This document shows, one piece after another, positions 30,918 to 36,283 of a stretch of DNA of 36,283 nt; the stretch's first letter is position 1, and every line of letters starts with the position of its first letter. Location of the stretch: positions 1-36,283 of the IMG/VR virus record IMGVR_UViG_3300031521_000202; one strand, given 5' to 3'. Both the position numbers and the translations under genes were made by a program. A model generated the notes under the pieces. It had not been told where the DNA came from. It did no database searches and was given only the letters and a program-made list of their open reading frames with translations. Source of the stretch: a virus.

Positions 30918-31176
30918 AAAATTATTATGTATAAAAGATATGTATAATAATCATGGTTATATTAATAGTATTGGCGGTTATCATATTCATAAAAAAGGAT
31001 CATATTATATAATAAATATAATATACGACAATGATGTATATCTATCTACTGAAAATGAAAATGTGCGCATATATAATATTAAATTTGGAACAGAATTTTA
31101 TCTATATGATTATTTTATTGATATTAAAAAAGAAAGAAAATTAAAACTTGAAAAAATAAATGAAAAAAGAGGTTAA
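30901..31176 (+). CDS. Small SH3-like protein with KIN tail
   Basis: 91 residues. KEGEKLLCIKDMYN, a GSYYIINIIYDNDVYLS strand pair and YDYFIDIKKERKLKLEKIN at the end. Same plan and spacing as the preceding gene, so probably a duplication; the bodies have diverged while the tail is nearly identical in protein and DNA. Overlaps neighbours by 17 bases each. Confidence 0.7.
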   Translation: MIKEGEKLLCIKDMYNNHGYINSIGGYHIHKKGSYYIINIIYDNDVYLSTENENVRIYNIKFGTEFYLYDYFIDIKKERKLKLEKINEKRG

Positions 31177-31345
31177 AATAGAAGATTTTATTGATTTAAC
31201 AAAACTTGAATCAATGTCAGAAAGAGAAAGAGAAATATATGATAGTGTATTTCAATTAAACAAAAATAAACTTCAAGAATTAACTGATGTACTTGAATTA
31301 TTAGAAGAATTTAAAAACAAACACAATAGTGAAAGTAAAAATTAA
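31160..31345 (+). CDS. Small helical protein
   Basis: 61 residues, highly charged and helical, with a likely coiled coil (MSEREREIYDSVFQLNKNKLQELTDVLELLEEF split by short breaks). It lacks the KIN tail and ends NSESKN. It lies between two tailed genes and overlaps both. Function unknown. Confidence 0.6.
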   Translation: MKKEVKIEDFIDLTKLESMSEREREIYDSVFQLNKNKLQELTDVLELLEEFKNKHNSESKN

Positions 31346-31577
31346 TAATTACGTATTTGAATGTGAGAAAATTGAACCAATTTACAAAAATTGTTTACAT
31401 TTTGATTATGAGTCTTTTTATAAGATGAAAAATAACCCAAACAGGATTTTTGTTAAATTAAAAACAAAATATATGTATTATGAATATATGAGTTTTGATA
31501 TAACTCAGGTTGAGATAATTGATATTAAGAAAGATAGAATGCAAAAATTAGAAAGATTAAAAGAATTAAATTATTAA
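31329..31577 (+). CDS. Small protein with KIN-like tail, GTG start
   Basis: 82 residues from GTG 31329. VKINNYVFECEKIEPIYKNC, then FVKLKTKYMYYEYMSFDI, reads as a small beta fold; the end IDIKKDRMQKLERLKELNY is a divergent KIN tail. It overlaps the previous gene by 17 bases. The last of four genes in this mini-array before smpB. Confidence 0.65.
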   Translation: MKVKINNYVFECEKIEPIYKNCLHFDYESFYKMKNNPNRIFVKLKTKYMYYEYMSFDITQVEIIDIKKDRMQKLERLKELNY

Positions 31578-31595
31578 TTTAAAAAGCAAACACAA

Positions 31596-32036
31596 ATGAT
31601 AATAAAGAATAAAAAAGCAAATTATGAATTTGAATTACTTGATGAATACCGTGCAGGCATTCAATTATTTGGCAGCGAAATAAAATCAATTAGAAAAGGA
31701 AAAGCGTCAATTATTGATAGTTTTTGTGTATTTATTGGCAAAGAATTATTTTTAACAAACTCATATATTGCTGAATATGAATTCAGCAATCAATTTAATC
31801 ATGAGCCTAAACGACCAAGAAAATTATTGCTTACTAAAAAAGAATTGAAAAAAATTAAAGCAAAAATAAAAGAAAAAGGTCTTACAATAGTACCATTAAA
31901 TATGTTTATCAATAAGCGAGGTTTTTGTAAAGTTACGATATTTATTGCAAAAGGTAAAAAATTACATGATAAAAGTATGTCAATAAAAGAAAAGGATATT
32001 AAAAGGGACACAGACAGAGAATTAAGTAACTATTAA
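31596..32036 (+). CDS. smpB: SsrA-binding protein SmpB
   Basis: 146 residues, near the family's usual length. Signatures: NKKANYEFELLDEYRAGIQL, GSEIKSIRKGKASI (26-40), YIAEYEF, HEPKRPRKLLL (69-79), GLTIVPLNMF, VTIFIAKGKKLHDK and the C-terminal KDIKRDTDREL tail that enters the ribosome. SmpB carries tmRNA to stalled ribosomes, giving trans-translation. No tmRNA was recognised in the window, so it may use the host's. It follows the KIN-tail cluster by 18 bases. Confidence 0.93.
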   Translation: MIIKNKKANYEFELLDEYRAGIQLFGSEIKSIRKGKASIIDSFCVFIGKELFLTNSYIAEYEFSNQFNHEPKRPRKLLLTKKELKKIKAKIKEKGLTIVPLNMFINKRGFCKVTIFIAKGKKLHDKSMSIKEKDIKRDTDRELSNY

Positions 32037-32152
32037 TTTTTTTATTTCAATTATTTTTATTATCTTTATAAAAATAAAAGATTGTTACAACAATACAACA
32101 GTATTTACTGATGTGATTAAAAGTTAAATACATCACTTATAAAAAAAAACAG

Positions 32153-32326
32153 ATGAAACTTACAGAAAAATTAAAATTAATATTAGCAATTTTATTTATT
32201 AGTTTATGTTTATGGGCATCAATAACTTGTACTATACAAAGATTTAAGTGTGATACAATGACCGAAACTCAATTATTTAAAAGAATACCACAATCTTTTG
32301 TGTGTAATTGGATAAAATGCAATTAA
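32153..32326 (+). CDS. Small membrane or secreted protein with cysteines
   Basis: 57 residues, ATG 32153 to TAA 32324-32326. N-terminal hydrophobic helix (KLILAILFISLCLWASITC) after Lys residues, then a 35-residue polar part with four Cys (FKCDTM..., FVCNWIKCN). It could be a small membrane-anchored periplasmic protein. The 116 bases upstream hold only a weak promoter (TATCTTTA) and small inverted repeats. Confidence 0.5.
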   Translation: MKLTEKLKLILAILFISLCLWASITCTIQRFKCDTMTETQLFKRIPQSFVCNWIKCN

Positions 32327-32333
32327 AAAACAA

Positions 32334-32681
32334 ATGAAAATAGTACTAAGAAAAAATCTTAAAAAGAAAAAATTATTATTATTTATTGATTGGGGATATG
32401 CATTAAAATATTTTACAATTTCATCTTATGATGAAGATATAACAAGCAGACAAATTGACGATGGATGTTATACTTGTTGGTTTAATATTGATAATGTAAA
32501 ACGAGAAATTGAAAACTATTCAGAAAAAAATAATTTTAAATTAGATGAAAAAAAATTGAAAGTATTTTTGAAAAGTATAGAAGTCAAAGGTCTTTCATAT
32601 TCTGACAAAAATAAATTAGAAATACAAACCGACATTGAAGAAAGAAATAAACAAGGTATAAAAATAAAAATGATTGAATGA
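32334..32681 (+). CDS. Hypothetical protein
   Basis: 115 residues, basic N-terminus (MKIVLRKNLKKKKLLLFIDW), then YALKYFTISSYDEDI, DDGCYTCWFNIDNVKREIENY and an EIQTDIEERNKQGIKI end. Probably a small soluble alpha/beta protein. Co-translated with the nucleotidase (ATGA). No family recognised. Confidence 0.65.
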   Translation: MKIVLRKNLKKKKLLLFIDWGYALKYFTISSYDEDITSRQIDDGCYTCWFNIDNVKREIENYSEKNNFKLDEKKLKVFLKSIEVKGLSYSDKNKLEIQTDIEERNKQGIKIKMIE

Positions 32682-33121
32682 AAAAACCAAGATTATATGT
32701 TGATATGGATGGTGTATTGTGTAATTTTCAAAAAGCACATCAAGAATCACTTATTGAAAAACCAACACAAAGATATCCTCAAGCACAATGGGGATTCTTT
32801 CTAAGATTAGAAGAAATATCAGATGCAATTTCATCTTTAAAAATTCTTCAAGAAAAATATGATATCTGGATTTTAACCCGTCCATCATTCATTAATGTTA
32901 ATAGTTTTACTGAGAAAGCTCAATGGGTTTGGGATCATTTAGGATTTAATTTTCTTAAACAAACTATAATGTGTGGGGACAAATCACTTTTAAAAGGGGA
33001 TTATTTAATTGACGATACTGATGGTGCTGGTCAATCAAATTTCGAAGGAGAATGGATAAAATTTGATTCTCAAAAATTTCCTGATTGGGAAAGAATTGTT
33101 AAATATTTAATGCATAAATAA
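32678..33121 (+). CDS. HAD-family 5'(3')-deoxyribonucleotidase-like phosphatase
   Basis: 147 residues. HAD motif I is LYVDMDGVLCNF (6-17), with nucleophile Asp9 and Asp11; motif II IWILTRPS; the late acidic pair is in YLIDDTDGAGQSNFEGEWI, as in NT5C-type phage nucleotidases. It probably dephosphorylates (deoxy)nucleoside monophosphates, adjusting nucleotide pools or salvaging host nucleotides. Length is typical of compact phage versions. Confidence 0.8.
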   Translation: MKKPRLYVDMDGVLCNFQKAHQESLIEKPTQRYPQAQWGFFLRLEEISDAISSLKILQEKYDIWILTRPSFINVNSFTEKAQWVWDHLGFNFLKQTIMCGDKSLLKGDYLIDDTDGAGQSNFEGEWIKFDSQKFPDWERIVKYLMHK

Positions 33122-33123
33122 TT

Positions 33124-33288
33124 ATGAAAATTAGAATTGGAAAAAGTGCAAAAGTTTCTTTAATAGAAAATATTATAAGTTCTTTAGATGATTTATATGA
33201 CGAATTATCATATGATAATAATGAAAAAGAAATTGAATGTATCAAATCAAAAATAAAGATTAGAGAGGATTTTCTAAACAAAATTTAA
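33124..33288 (+). CDS. Small helical protein with KIN-like end
   Basis: 54 residues from ATG 33124, two bases after the previous stop. Mostly helical (SLIENIISSLDDLYDELSYD). It ends SKIKIREDFLNKI, a shortened version of the I-K-x-x-R-x-x-x-L-x-K-I tail. Function unknown. Confidence 0.5.
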   Translation: MKIRIGKSAKVSLIENIISSLDDLYDELSYDNNEKEIECIKSKIKIREDFLNKI

Positions 33289-33297
33289 AAAATTTAA

Positions 33298-33329
33298 TTT
33301 GTATTTTTAACAAAGTATTCTTATCTTTG
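33298..33329 (+). promoter_or_regulatory. Bacteroidota-type promoter, leaderless
   Basis: TTTG (33298-33301), a 20-base spacer and TATCTTTG (33322-33329), followed by CGCC and the ATG at 33334. It is the best host-type promoter in the window, and the transcription start should coincide with the start codon within about two bases, giving a leaderless mRNA. Confidence 0.65.
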
Positions 33330-33333
33330 CGCC

Positions 33334-33588
33334 ATGAGAAATATCAAAAAAATTATGAGCCCTTGTTTCATTTCAAAAGCTTCAAATGGCAATGGTAAAC
33401 CAAAAAATTATTCTAGAAAAGGATCAATTTGTTCTTGTCTTTGCTTTATACTATGCAAAACAAATATTTTAGAAAAAAATATAAAAGTTGTATATGAAGT
33501 TGAGCCAAATTCAAATAGGATCAAATATGGATCAAAACAATCAACATATAAACAGCAAATATATTGGGGGAATTTAAGCAAGTCATAG
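33334..33588 (+). CDS. Cys-rich basic protein, possibly the first part of a frameshifted gene
   Basis: 84 residues beginning MRNIKKIMSPCFISKASNG, with a cysteine cluster (SICSCLCFILC). The chain ends shortly after QQIYWGNLSKS. At 33566-33570 a run of five Gs allows a -1 shift into the next frame, which continues as GEFKQVIELPK and carries a KIN tail. Transcribed from the leaderless promoter. Either a separate small gene or the broken first half of a gene of about 150 residues. Confidence 0.5.
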   Translation: MRNIKKIMSPCFISKASNGNGKPKNYSRKGSICSCLCFILCKTNILEKNIKVVYEVEPNSNRIKYGSKQSTYKQQIYWGNLSKS

Positions 33589-33779
33589 AATTACCTAAAA
33601 TATTTGACAAATTAAATGATGATGATTTTGAAATTCAAATTGGATTTTTTACTAGAGATAAAGTGGAAGTTCCATTTATTTATGGTATCTCAATAGTAAA
33701 TATTCAAAAATATCAAATGATCAAAATCAAAGAAGATAGAATGAAAAAGTTAAATAAAATATCAAGCAATGAAAACTGA
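33564..33779 (+). CDS. KIN-tailed protein or second half of the frameshifted gene
   Basis: 71 residues if started at TTG 33564, a poor start deep in the previous gene. Body: VIELPKIFDKLNDDDFEIQIGFFTRDKVEVPF; end: MIKIKEDRMKKLNKISSNEN, a KIN-type tail (KIS for KIN). The lack of a good start supports its being the continuation of the gene at 33334 after a frameshift in the G-run. Confidence 0.55.
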   Translation: MGEFKQVIELPKIFDKLNDDDFEIQIGFFTRDKVEVPFIYGISIVNIQKYQMIKIKEDRMKKLNKISSNEN

Positions 33780-34233
33780 TAAAAAATTAGGCAGATTAAG
33801 ATCATTAATACATAAATATGATAGTTATTATACAAGTAGTCGTATAACTGAAGATATTATTACTCGCTTGGATAAAAAAATACAATCCCATTCTGTTTGT
33901 AAAGAAGGAGTTGGCTTTGAAAGATATAACGCTTTTATTGAAATGAAAAAATTGGTGCTTGAATTAAAATTAAGCAGTGATGAATATTATAAAATAACAA
34001 CAGAAGAAAGATTAAAAATATACAATTCTGTTACTTCTCGTACAACAAGAAACAATGCTAAAGAAACAAGAGATAATAAAGGAGTATATGTAGGATCAGG
34101 CGGTAGTAATGCAAATAAAGTAAGATATCCAAGCAAAAAAAGATCAAAAAAAGTTTGGAATATTTTTTATAAAATGTTTCCATATTTTGCTGAGAAAGAT
34201 GGATGGGATGGAGAAAAATCAAAAAGAACTTAA
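33769..34233 (+). CDS. Hypothetical basic protein
   Basis: 154 residues, overlapping the previous gene by 11 bases. The N-terminal half is helical (LGRLRSLIHKYDSYY, FIEMKKLVLELKL). The C-terminal half has a conserved-looking basic stretch: TRTTRNNAKETRDNKG, GSGGSNANKVRYPSKKRSKKVW and a final YKMFPYF. The net positive charge suggests nucleic-acid contact. Family not recognised. Confidence 0.65.
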   Translation: MKTDKKLGRLRSLIHKYDSYYTSSRITEDIITRLDKKIQSHSVCKEGVGFERYNAFIEMKKLVLELKLSSDEYYKITTEERLKIYNSVTSRTTRNNAKETRDNKGVYVGSGGSNANKVRYPSKKRSKKVWNIFYKMFPYFAEKDGWDGEKSKRT

Positions 34234-34245
34234 AAAAATAAAATT

Positions 34246-35034
34246 ATGAATAATCTAACAGCTTTAAAAAGTTTAGTTCTTGCACCATATATTTTAAAAG
34301 CAACAGCACTAATAAGTATATGTCGTAAAGTTGGTGGAAATCAATTCAGACATTCATTTGCTACTCTTGGTATTTTGTTAGATTATAAATACTTTAACGA
34401 TCCTATTTTGCTTAAAGCCTCGTTGATGCATGATTTTTTTGAAGATCTAGTTGATTGTAATTTAGACGAAATTCGTAATATTGATGACGATGGTTCAGCA
34501 GTAGTTAATTTAGTTTTAGAAGTTACAAGAAACGAAAAAATAGAAACTAAAATTGAATATTTGGAAAGATTAAAAAACAGTTCAACAAAAGCAAAAATAT
34601 TAAAATGTGCTGATAGAATAAGTAATCTAACTGATTTACATCTTGATACACATACAAATCAAAAAATATCTGATTATCTTGATCAAACTGAAATATATAT
34701 TTTGCCATTAGCACGAGATGTTAATAAAAACTTTGAAAAAGAATTAATTGATCTTATAAAAAAAAGACGGGAATTATGTGAAATTAAAAAAGTTCCAACT
34801 ATGAAAGCCATATTCAAAAAAGATAAATTGTTTAACATGTTACGTGATTTTGGATTTATTGAAACTATTTCAGATAAATATATCGTTTTTAAACTTGAAG
34901 ATGAGTTATTTGCTTTTCCAAATTTAGTTTCATTACAAGATCACCATTATGCAGCAACAAGATTTCAATTAGATATGAATGGTTGGATATGTAGAGACGA
35001 ATTTGATAAAATATTTAATACATTTGAATTATAA
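34246..35034 (+). CDS. SpoT/SAH-like HD alarmone hydrolase
   Basis: 262 residues. Residues 24-135 match the RelA/SpoT hydrolase domain: CRKVGGNQFRHSFATL (His36), LKASLMHDFFEDL with the HDxxED signature (62-67), V-LEVTR, and AKILKCADRISNLTDL like the family's K-ADR-xN segment. Such enzymes remove the 3'-pyrophosphate of (p)ppGpp with Mn2+. No synthetase domain is present, as in small alarmone hydrolases. Residues 190-262 are an extra C-terminal domain ending in NGWICRDEF. It would counter the stringent response or alarmone-type toxins. Confidence 0.75.
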   Translation: MNNLTALKSLVLAPYILKATALISICRKVGGNQFRHSFATLGILLDYKYFNDPILLKASLMHDFFEDLVDCNLDEIRNIDDDGSAVVNLVLEVTRNEKIETKIEYLERLKNSSTKAKILKCADRISNLTDLHLDTHTNQKISDYLDQTEIYILPLARDVNKNFEKELIDLIKKRRELCEIKKVPTMKAIFKKDKLFNMLRDFGFIETISDKYIVFKLEDELFAFPNLVSLQDHHYAATRFQLDMNGWICRDEFDKIFNTFEL

Positions 35035-35042
35035 AAATTTAA

Positions 35043-35576
35043 TTAACTTCCAATCCAAGCGTTTATTTTTACTTTATTCCAATTTTCATATTTTTCAGTA
35101 CCATCTGAACCTAATGATAAAATCGCCATCGCTCTATGCCAACCTTCATATAAATGATAACCACCAGGCTTTTTTACAATAATGACGGGTTCGTTTTTTC
35201 CATAATTTTGTACAGCAATATCTCTTTGACGAATAGTTCTTACTTCATCATTCGGAACATCTACAATTAATTCACCCATCTTTCTTTCAATCATCCAATC
35301 TTGAGTATCATCATCAAAATCATCAAAATTAACTTCAATTATTTGTTTTTTCCATTTTATATTAATAAAATCAGAAAAAACAGTTTCAATATCTTCTATA
35401 TCAGATTCATAATTCACCATTTTTATAAATTCAGATTTAAAAAATCCATTATGAGAATAATATAATTCCTTAAATACATATTCTGGAGTATTCTTAAATA
35501 AAGGTCTTACTATTGAATAAACATCTTTATTTCTATATTCATTAATAAAATTTTCAAAAAGTGTAATAAATTTCAT
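35043..35576 (-). CDS. ParB/Srx-like fold protein with array-type head
   Basis: 177 residues, head MKFITLFENFINEY. The C-terminal half has ELIVDVP, then NEPVIIVKKPGGYHLYEGWHRAMAIL, the strand-turn-helix of ParB/sulfiredoxin-like domains, where GYHLYEGWHR corresponds to the nucleotide- or substrate-binding G-HR turn. The function of phage members is unknown (CTPase, nuclease or kinase-like activities exist in the fold). It has no KYNI tail and is a lone minus gene; ATTATATATAGAATATG surrounds its start. Confidence 0.6.
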   Translation of the reverse strand: MKFITLFENFINEYRNKDVYSIVRPLFKNTPEYVFKELYYSHNGFFKSEFIKMVNYESDIEDIETVFSDFINIKWKKQIIEVNFDDFDDDTQDWMIERKMGELIVDVPNDEVRTIRQRDIAVQNYGKNEPVIIVKKPGGYHLYEGWHRAMAILSLGSDGTEKYENWNKVKINAWIGS

Positions 35577-35673
35577 ATTCTATATATAATTTTTAAAAAT
35601 AATTTTTTAATCTTGAAATATTTTTGTATTTTTGTAATTCTATAAAATTATAACAATTTAAAATGAAAAATGT
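35577..35673. promoter_or_regulatory. Divergent promoter region
   Basis: 97 bases. Minus: TATATATAG (35580-35588) 3-4 bases from the ATG of the ParB-like gene. Plus: TATTTTTG (35627-35634) fits TAnnTTTG, about 40 bases before ATG 35674, but no TTTG is found at the -33 position. It thus shows one phage-type and one host-type element back to back. Confidence 0.4.
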
Positions 35674-36042
35674 ATGAAAAAAACTAGTTACAACATAGAC
35701 AACTTTAAAGTAAAAAAACTTGAAAATTTCAAAATCCTTTACTGCAATTTTGATAAAAAAGTGTTTGGAAATCCTGAATTTGATTATGAAACAAACGAAA
35801 TCAAATTAAAAAGTAATGAATGTGAAGTATGTGAATTCAAAGGTACTCTTTCTTATGGTTTTATTGAATTAAATAAGATATCTATTTATGGTGAAGGATC
35901 TGGTTACTTTATGCATGAAATAGGCAATGAACTATTAAAAAAAAGCACAGGAACACTTATTGCTAGATTAGTCTGGGAAAGCGGTGATACTGTTGAAAAA
36001 ATGACTATTATTGATGGAATAAAAAAAATAAAAAAATTATGA
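35674..36042 (+). CDS. Hypothetical protein
   Basis: 122 residues. Mixed beta strands (FKILYCNFDKKVFGNPEFDYE, CEVCEFKGTLSYGFIELNKISIYG), glycine-rich GEGSGYFMHEIG, then LIARLVWESGD and a basic end. Two Cys in CEVC could bind metal. Looks globular; no family recognised. Overlaps the next gene by ATGA. Confidence 0.65.
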   Translation: MKKTSYNIDNFKVKKLENFKILYCNFDKKVFGNPEFDYETNEIKLKSNECEVCEFKGTLSYGFIELNKISIYGEGSGYFMHEIGNELLKKSTGTLIARLVWESGDTVEKMTIIDGIKKIKKL

Positions 36043-36143
36043 AAAAAAGCACAATTATAAACATTTTAAAAATAGTTGGTATAATATCAGTATTTATTGC
36101 ATCAATTGCAGCAGCCATATGGCTAAATAATACAGCTATATAA
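36039..36143 (+). CDS. 34-residue membrane peptide
   Basis: ATG 36039 overlaps the preceding stop, and TAA 36141-36143 overlaps the next ATG by one base. One hydrophobic helix (ILKIVGIISVFIASIAAAIW) after a Lys-rich N-terminus. Coupling on both sides supports translation. Possibly a small inner-membrane protein; function unknown. Confidence 0.5.
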   Translation: MKKSTIINILKIVGIISVFIASIAAAIWLNNTAI

Positions 36144-36283
36144 TGGAATTTAATATTGATGATAATTATTACCTGTTTATTCAAAATAGAGACGAAAAAT
36201 CTATTGTAAAATTACAAAGAGATTATGAATGGACAGTAGAAACTATTGATGGTGTTGTTTTTGACTTAGGCACACTATGGTCA
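36143..36283 (+). CDS. Hypothetical protein, 3' end outside window
   Basis: The frame is open from ATG 36143 to the window edge (47 codons). It starts MEFNIDDNYYLFIQNRD, then KLQRDYEWTVETIDG. Too short to identify. The start overlaps the previous stop by one base (TAATG), indicating coupling. Confidence 0.55.
   Translation, partial: MEFNIDDNYYLFIQNRDEKSIVKLQRDYEWTVETIDGVVFDLGTLWS

Noticed and set aside
32037-32152. tmRNA near smpB
   Set aside because: 116 bases are too short, and no tRNA-like acceptor end or tag reading frame is seen; only weak inverted repeats.

Overview
The window looks like part of the genome of a large tailed phage infecting a member of the Bacteroidota. It is very AT-rich, tightly packed and strongly operonic, with many ATGA stop/start overlaps and TGA used as a stop. 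Recognisable phage replication genes are a family B DNA polymerase in pieces, a T4 gp61-like primase and a short Dam methylase. Three free-standing homing endonucleases are present. Host hints are two good Bacteroidota-type promoters (TTTG, 19-20 bp, TATCTTTG; 1535-1565 and 33298-33329) and an IF-3 whose sequence resembles Bacteroidota IF-3. No tRNA, rRNA or CRISPR array was seen.

Layout. 1-4580 (+): hypothetical genes, then an Mrr-like nuclease plus SF2 helicase pair with its own promoter and terminator, then a SLOG-domain protein. 4582-4718: convergent intergenic region with a 19-bp-arm hairpin and repeated 11-bp units. 4719-9986 (-): an array of small overlapping genes. 10076-11204 (+): IF-3 and small genes. 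11172-18376 (-): the array continues, with a nucleoside deoxyribosyltransferase-like protein and a homing endonuclease inside it. 18430-24570 (+): candidate u-spanin, Dam, and a DNA polymerase fractured by a split intein with a homing endonuclease between the halves. 24557-29033 (-): small genes, a six-repeat zinc-finger endonuclease and primase. 29219-35034 (+): HARE-HTH regulator with palindromic operator, GT9 glycosyltransferase, small genes, SmpB, nucleotidase and a SpoT-like HD hydrolase. 35043-36283: ParB-like protein (-) and small genes (+).

The most unusual feature is the minus-strand array. Otherwise unrelated proteins of 40-526 residues begin with a shared head (M-K-x-I/L-K-x-F-E and variants such as MITTFKIFE and MIRKFENF), and 19 of them end in K-[YF]-N-[IL] at the extreme C-terminus. 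One 40-residue member is little more than head plus tail. A second, different C-terminal tail (I-K-E-x-R-x-x-K-L-x-K-I-N) is shared by about a dozen small proteins elsewhere in the window. The head resembles the capsid-targeting sequences of T4 internal proteins, and its carriers include an ADP-ribosyltransferase-like protein and a glycosyltransferase. I therefore suggest, as inference, a sorted set of cargo or host-takeover proteins.

The second theme is translation: the phage carries IF-3, SmpB and a probable alarmone hydrolase, and two genes have promoters placed so that their mRNAs should be nearly leaderless. Together these suggest control over initiation, ribosome rescue and the stringent response.
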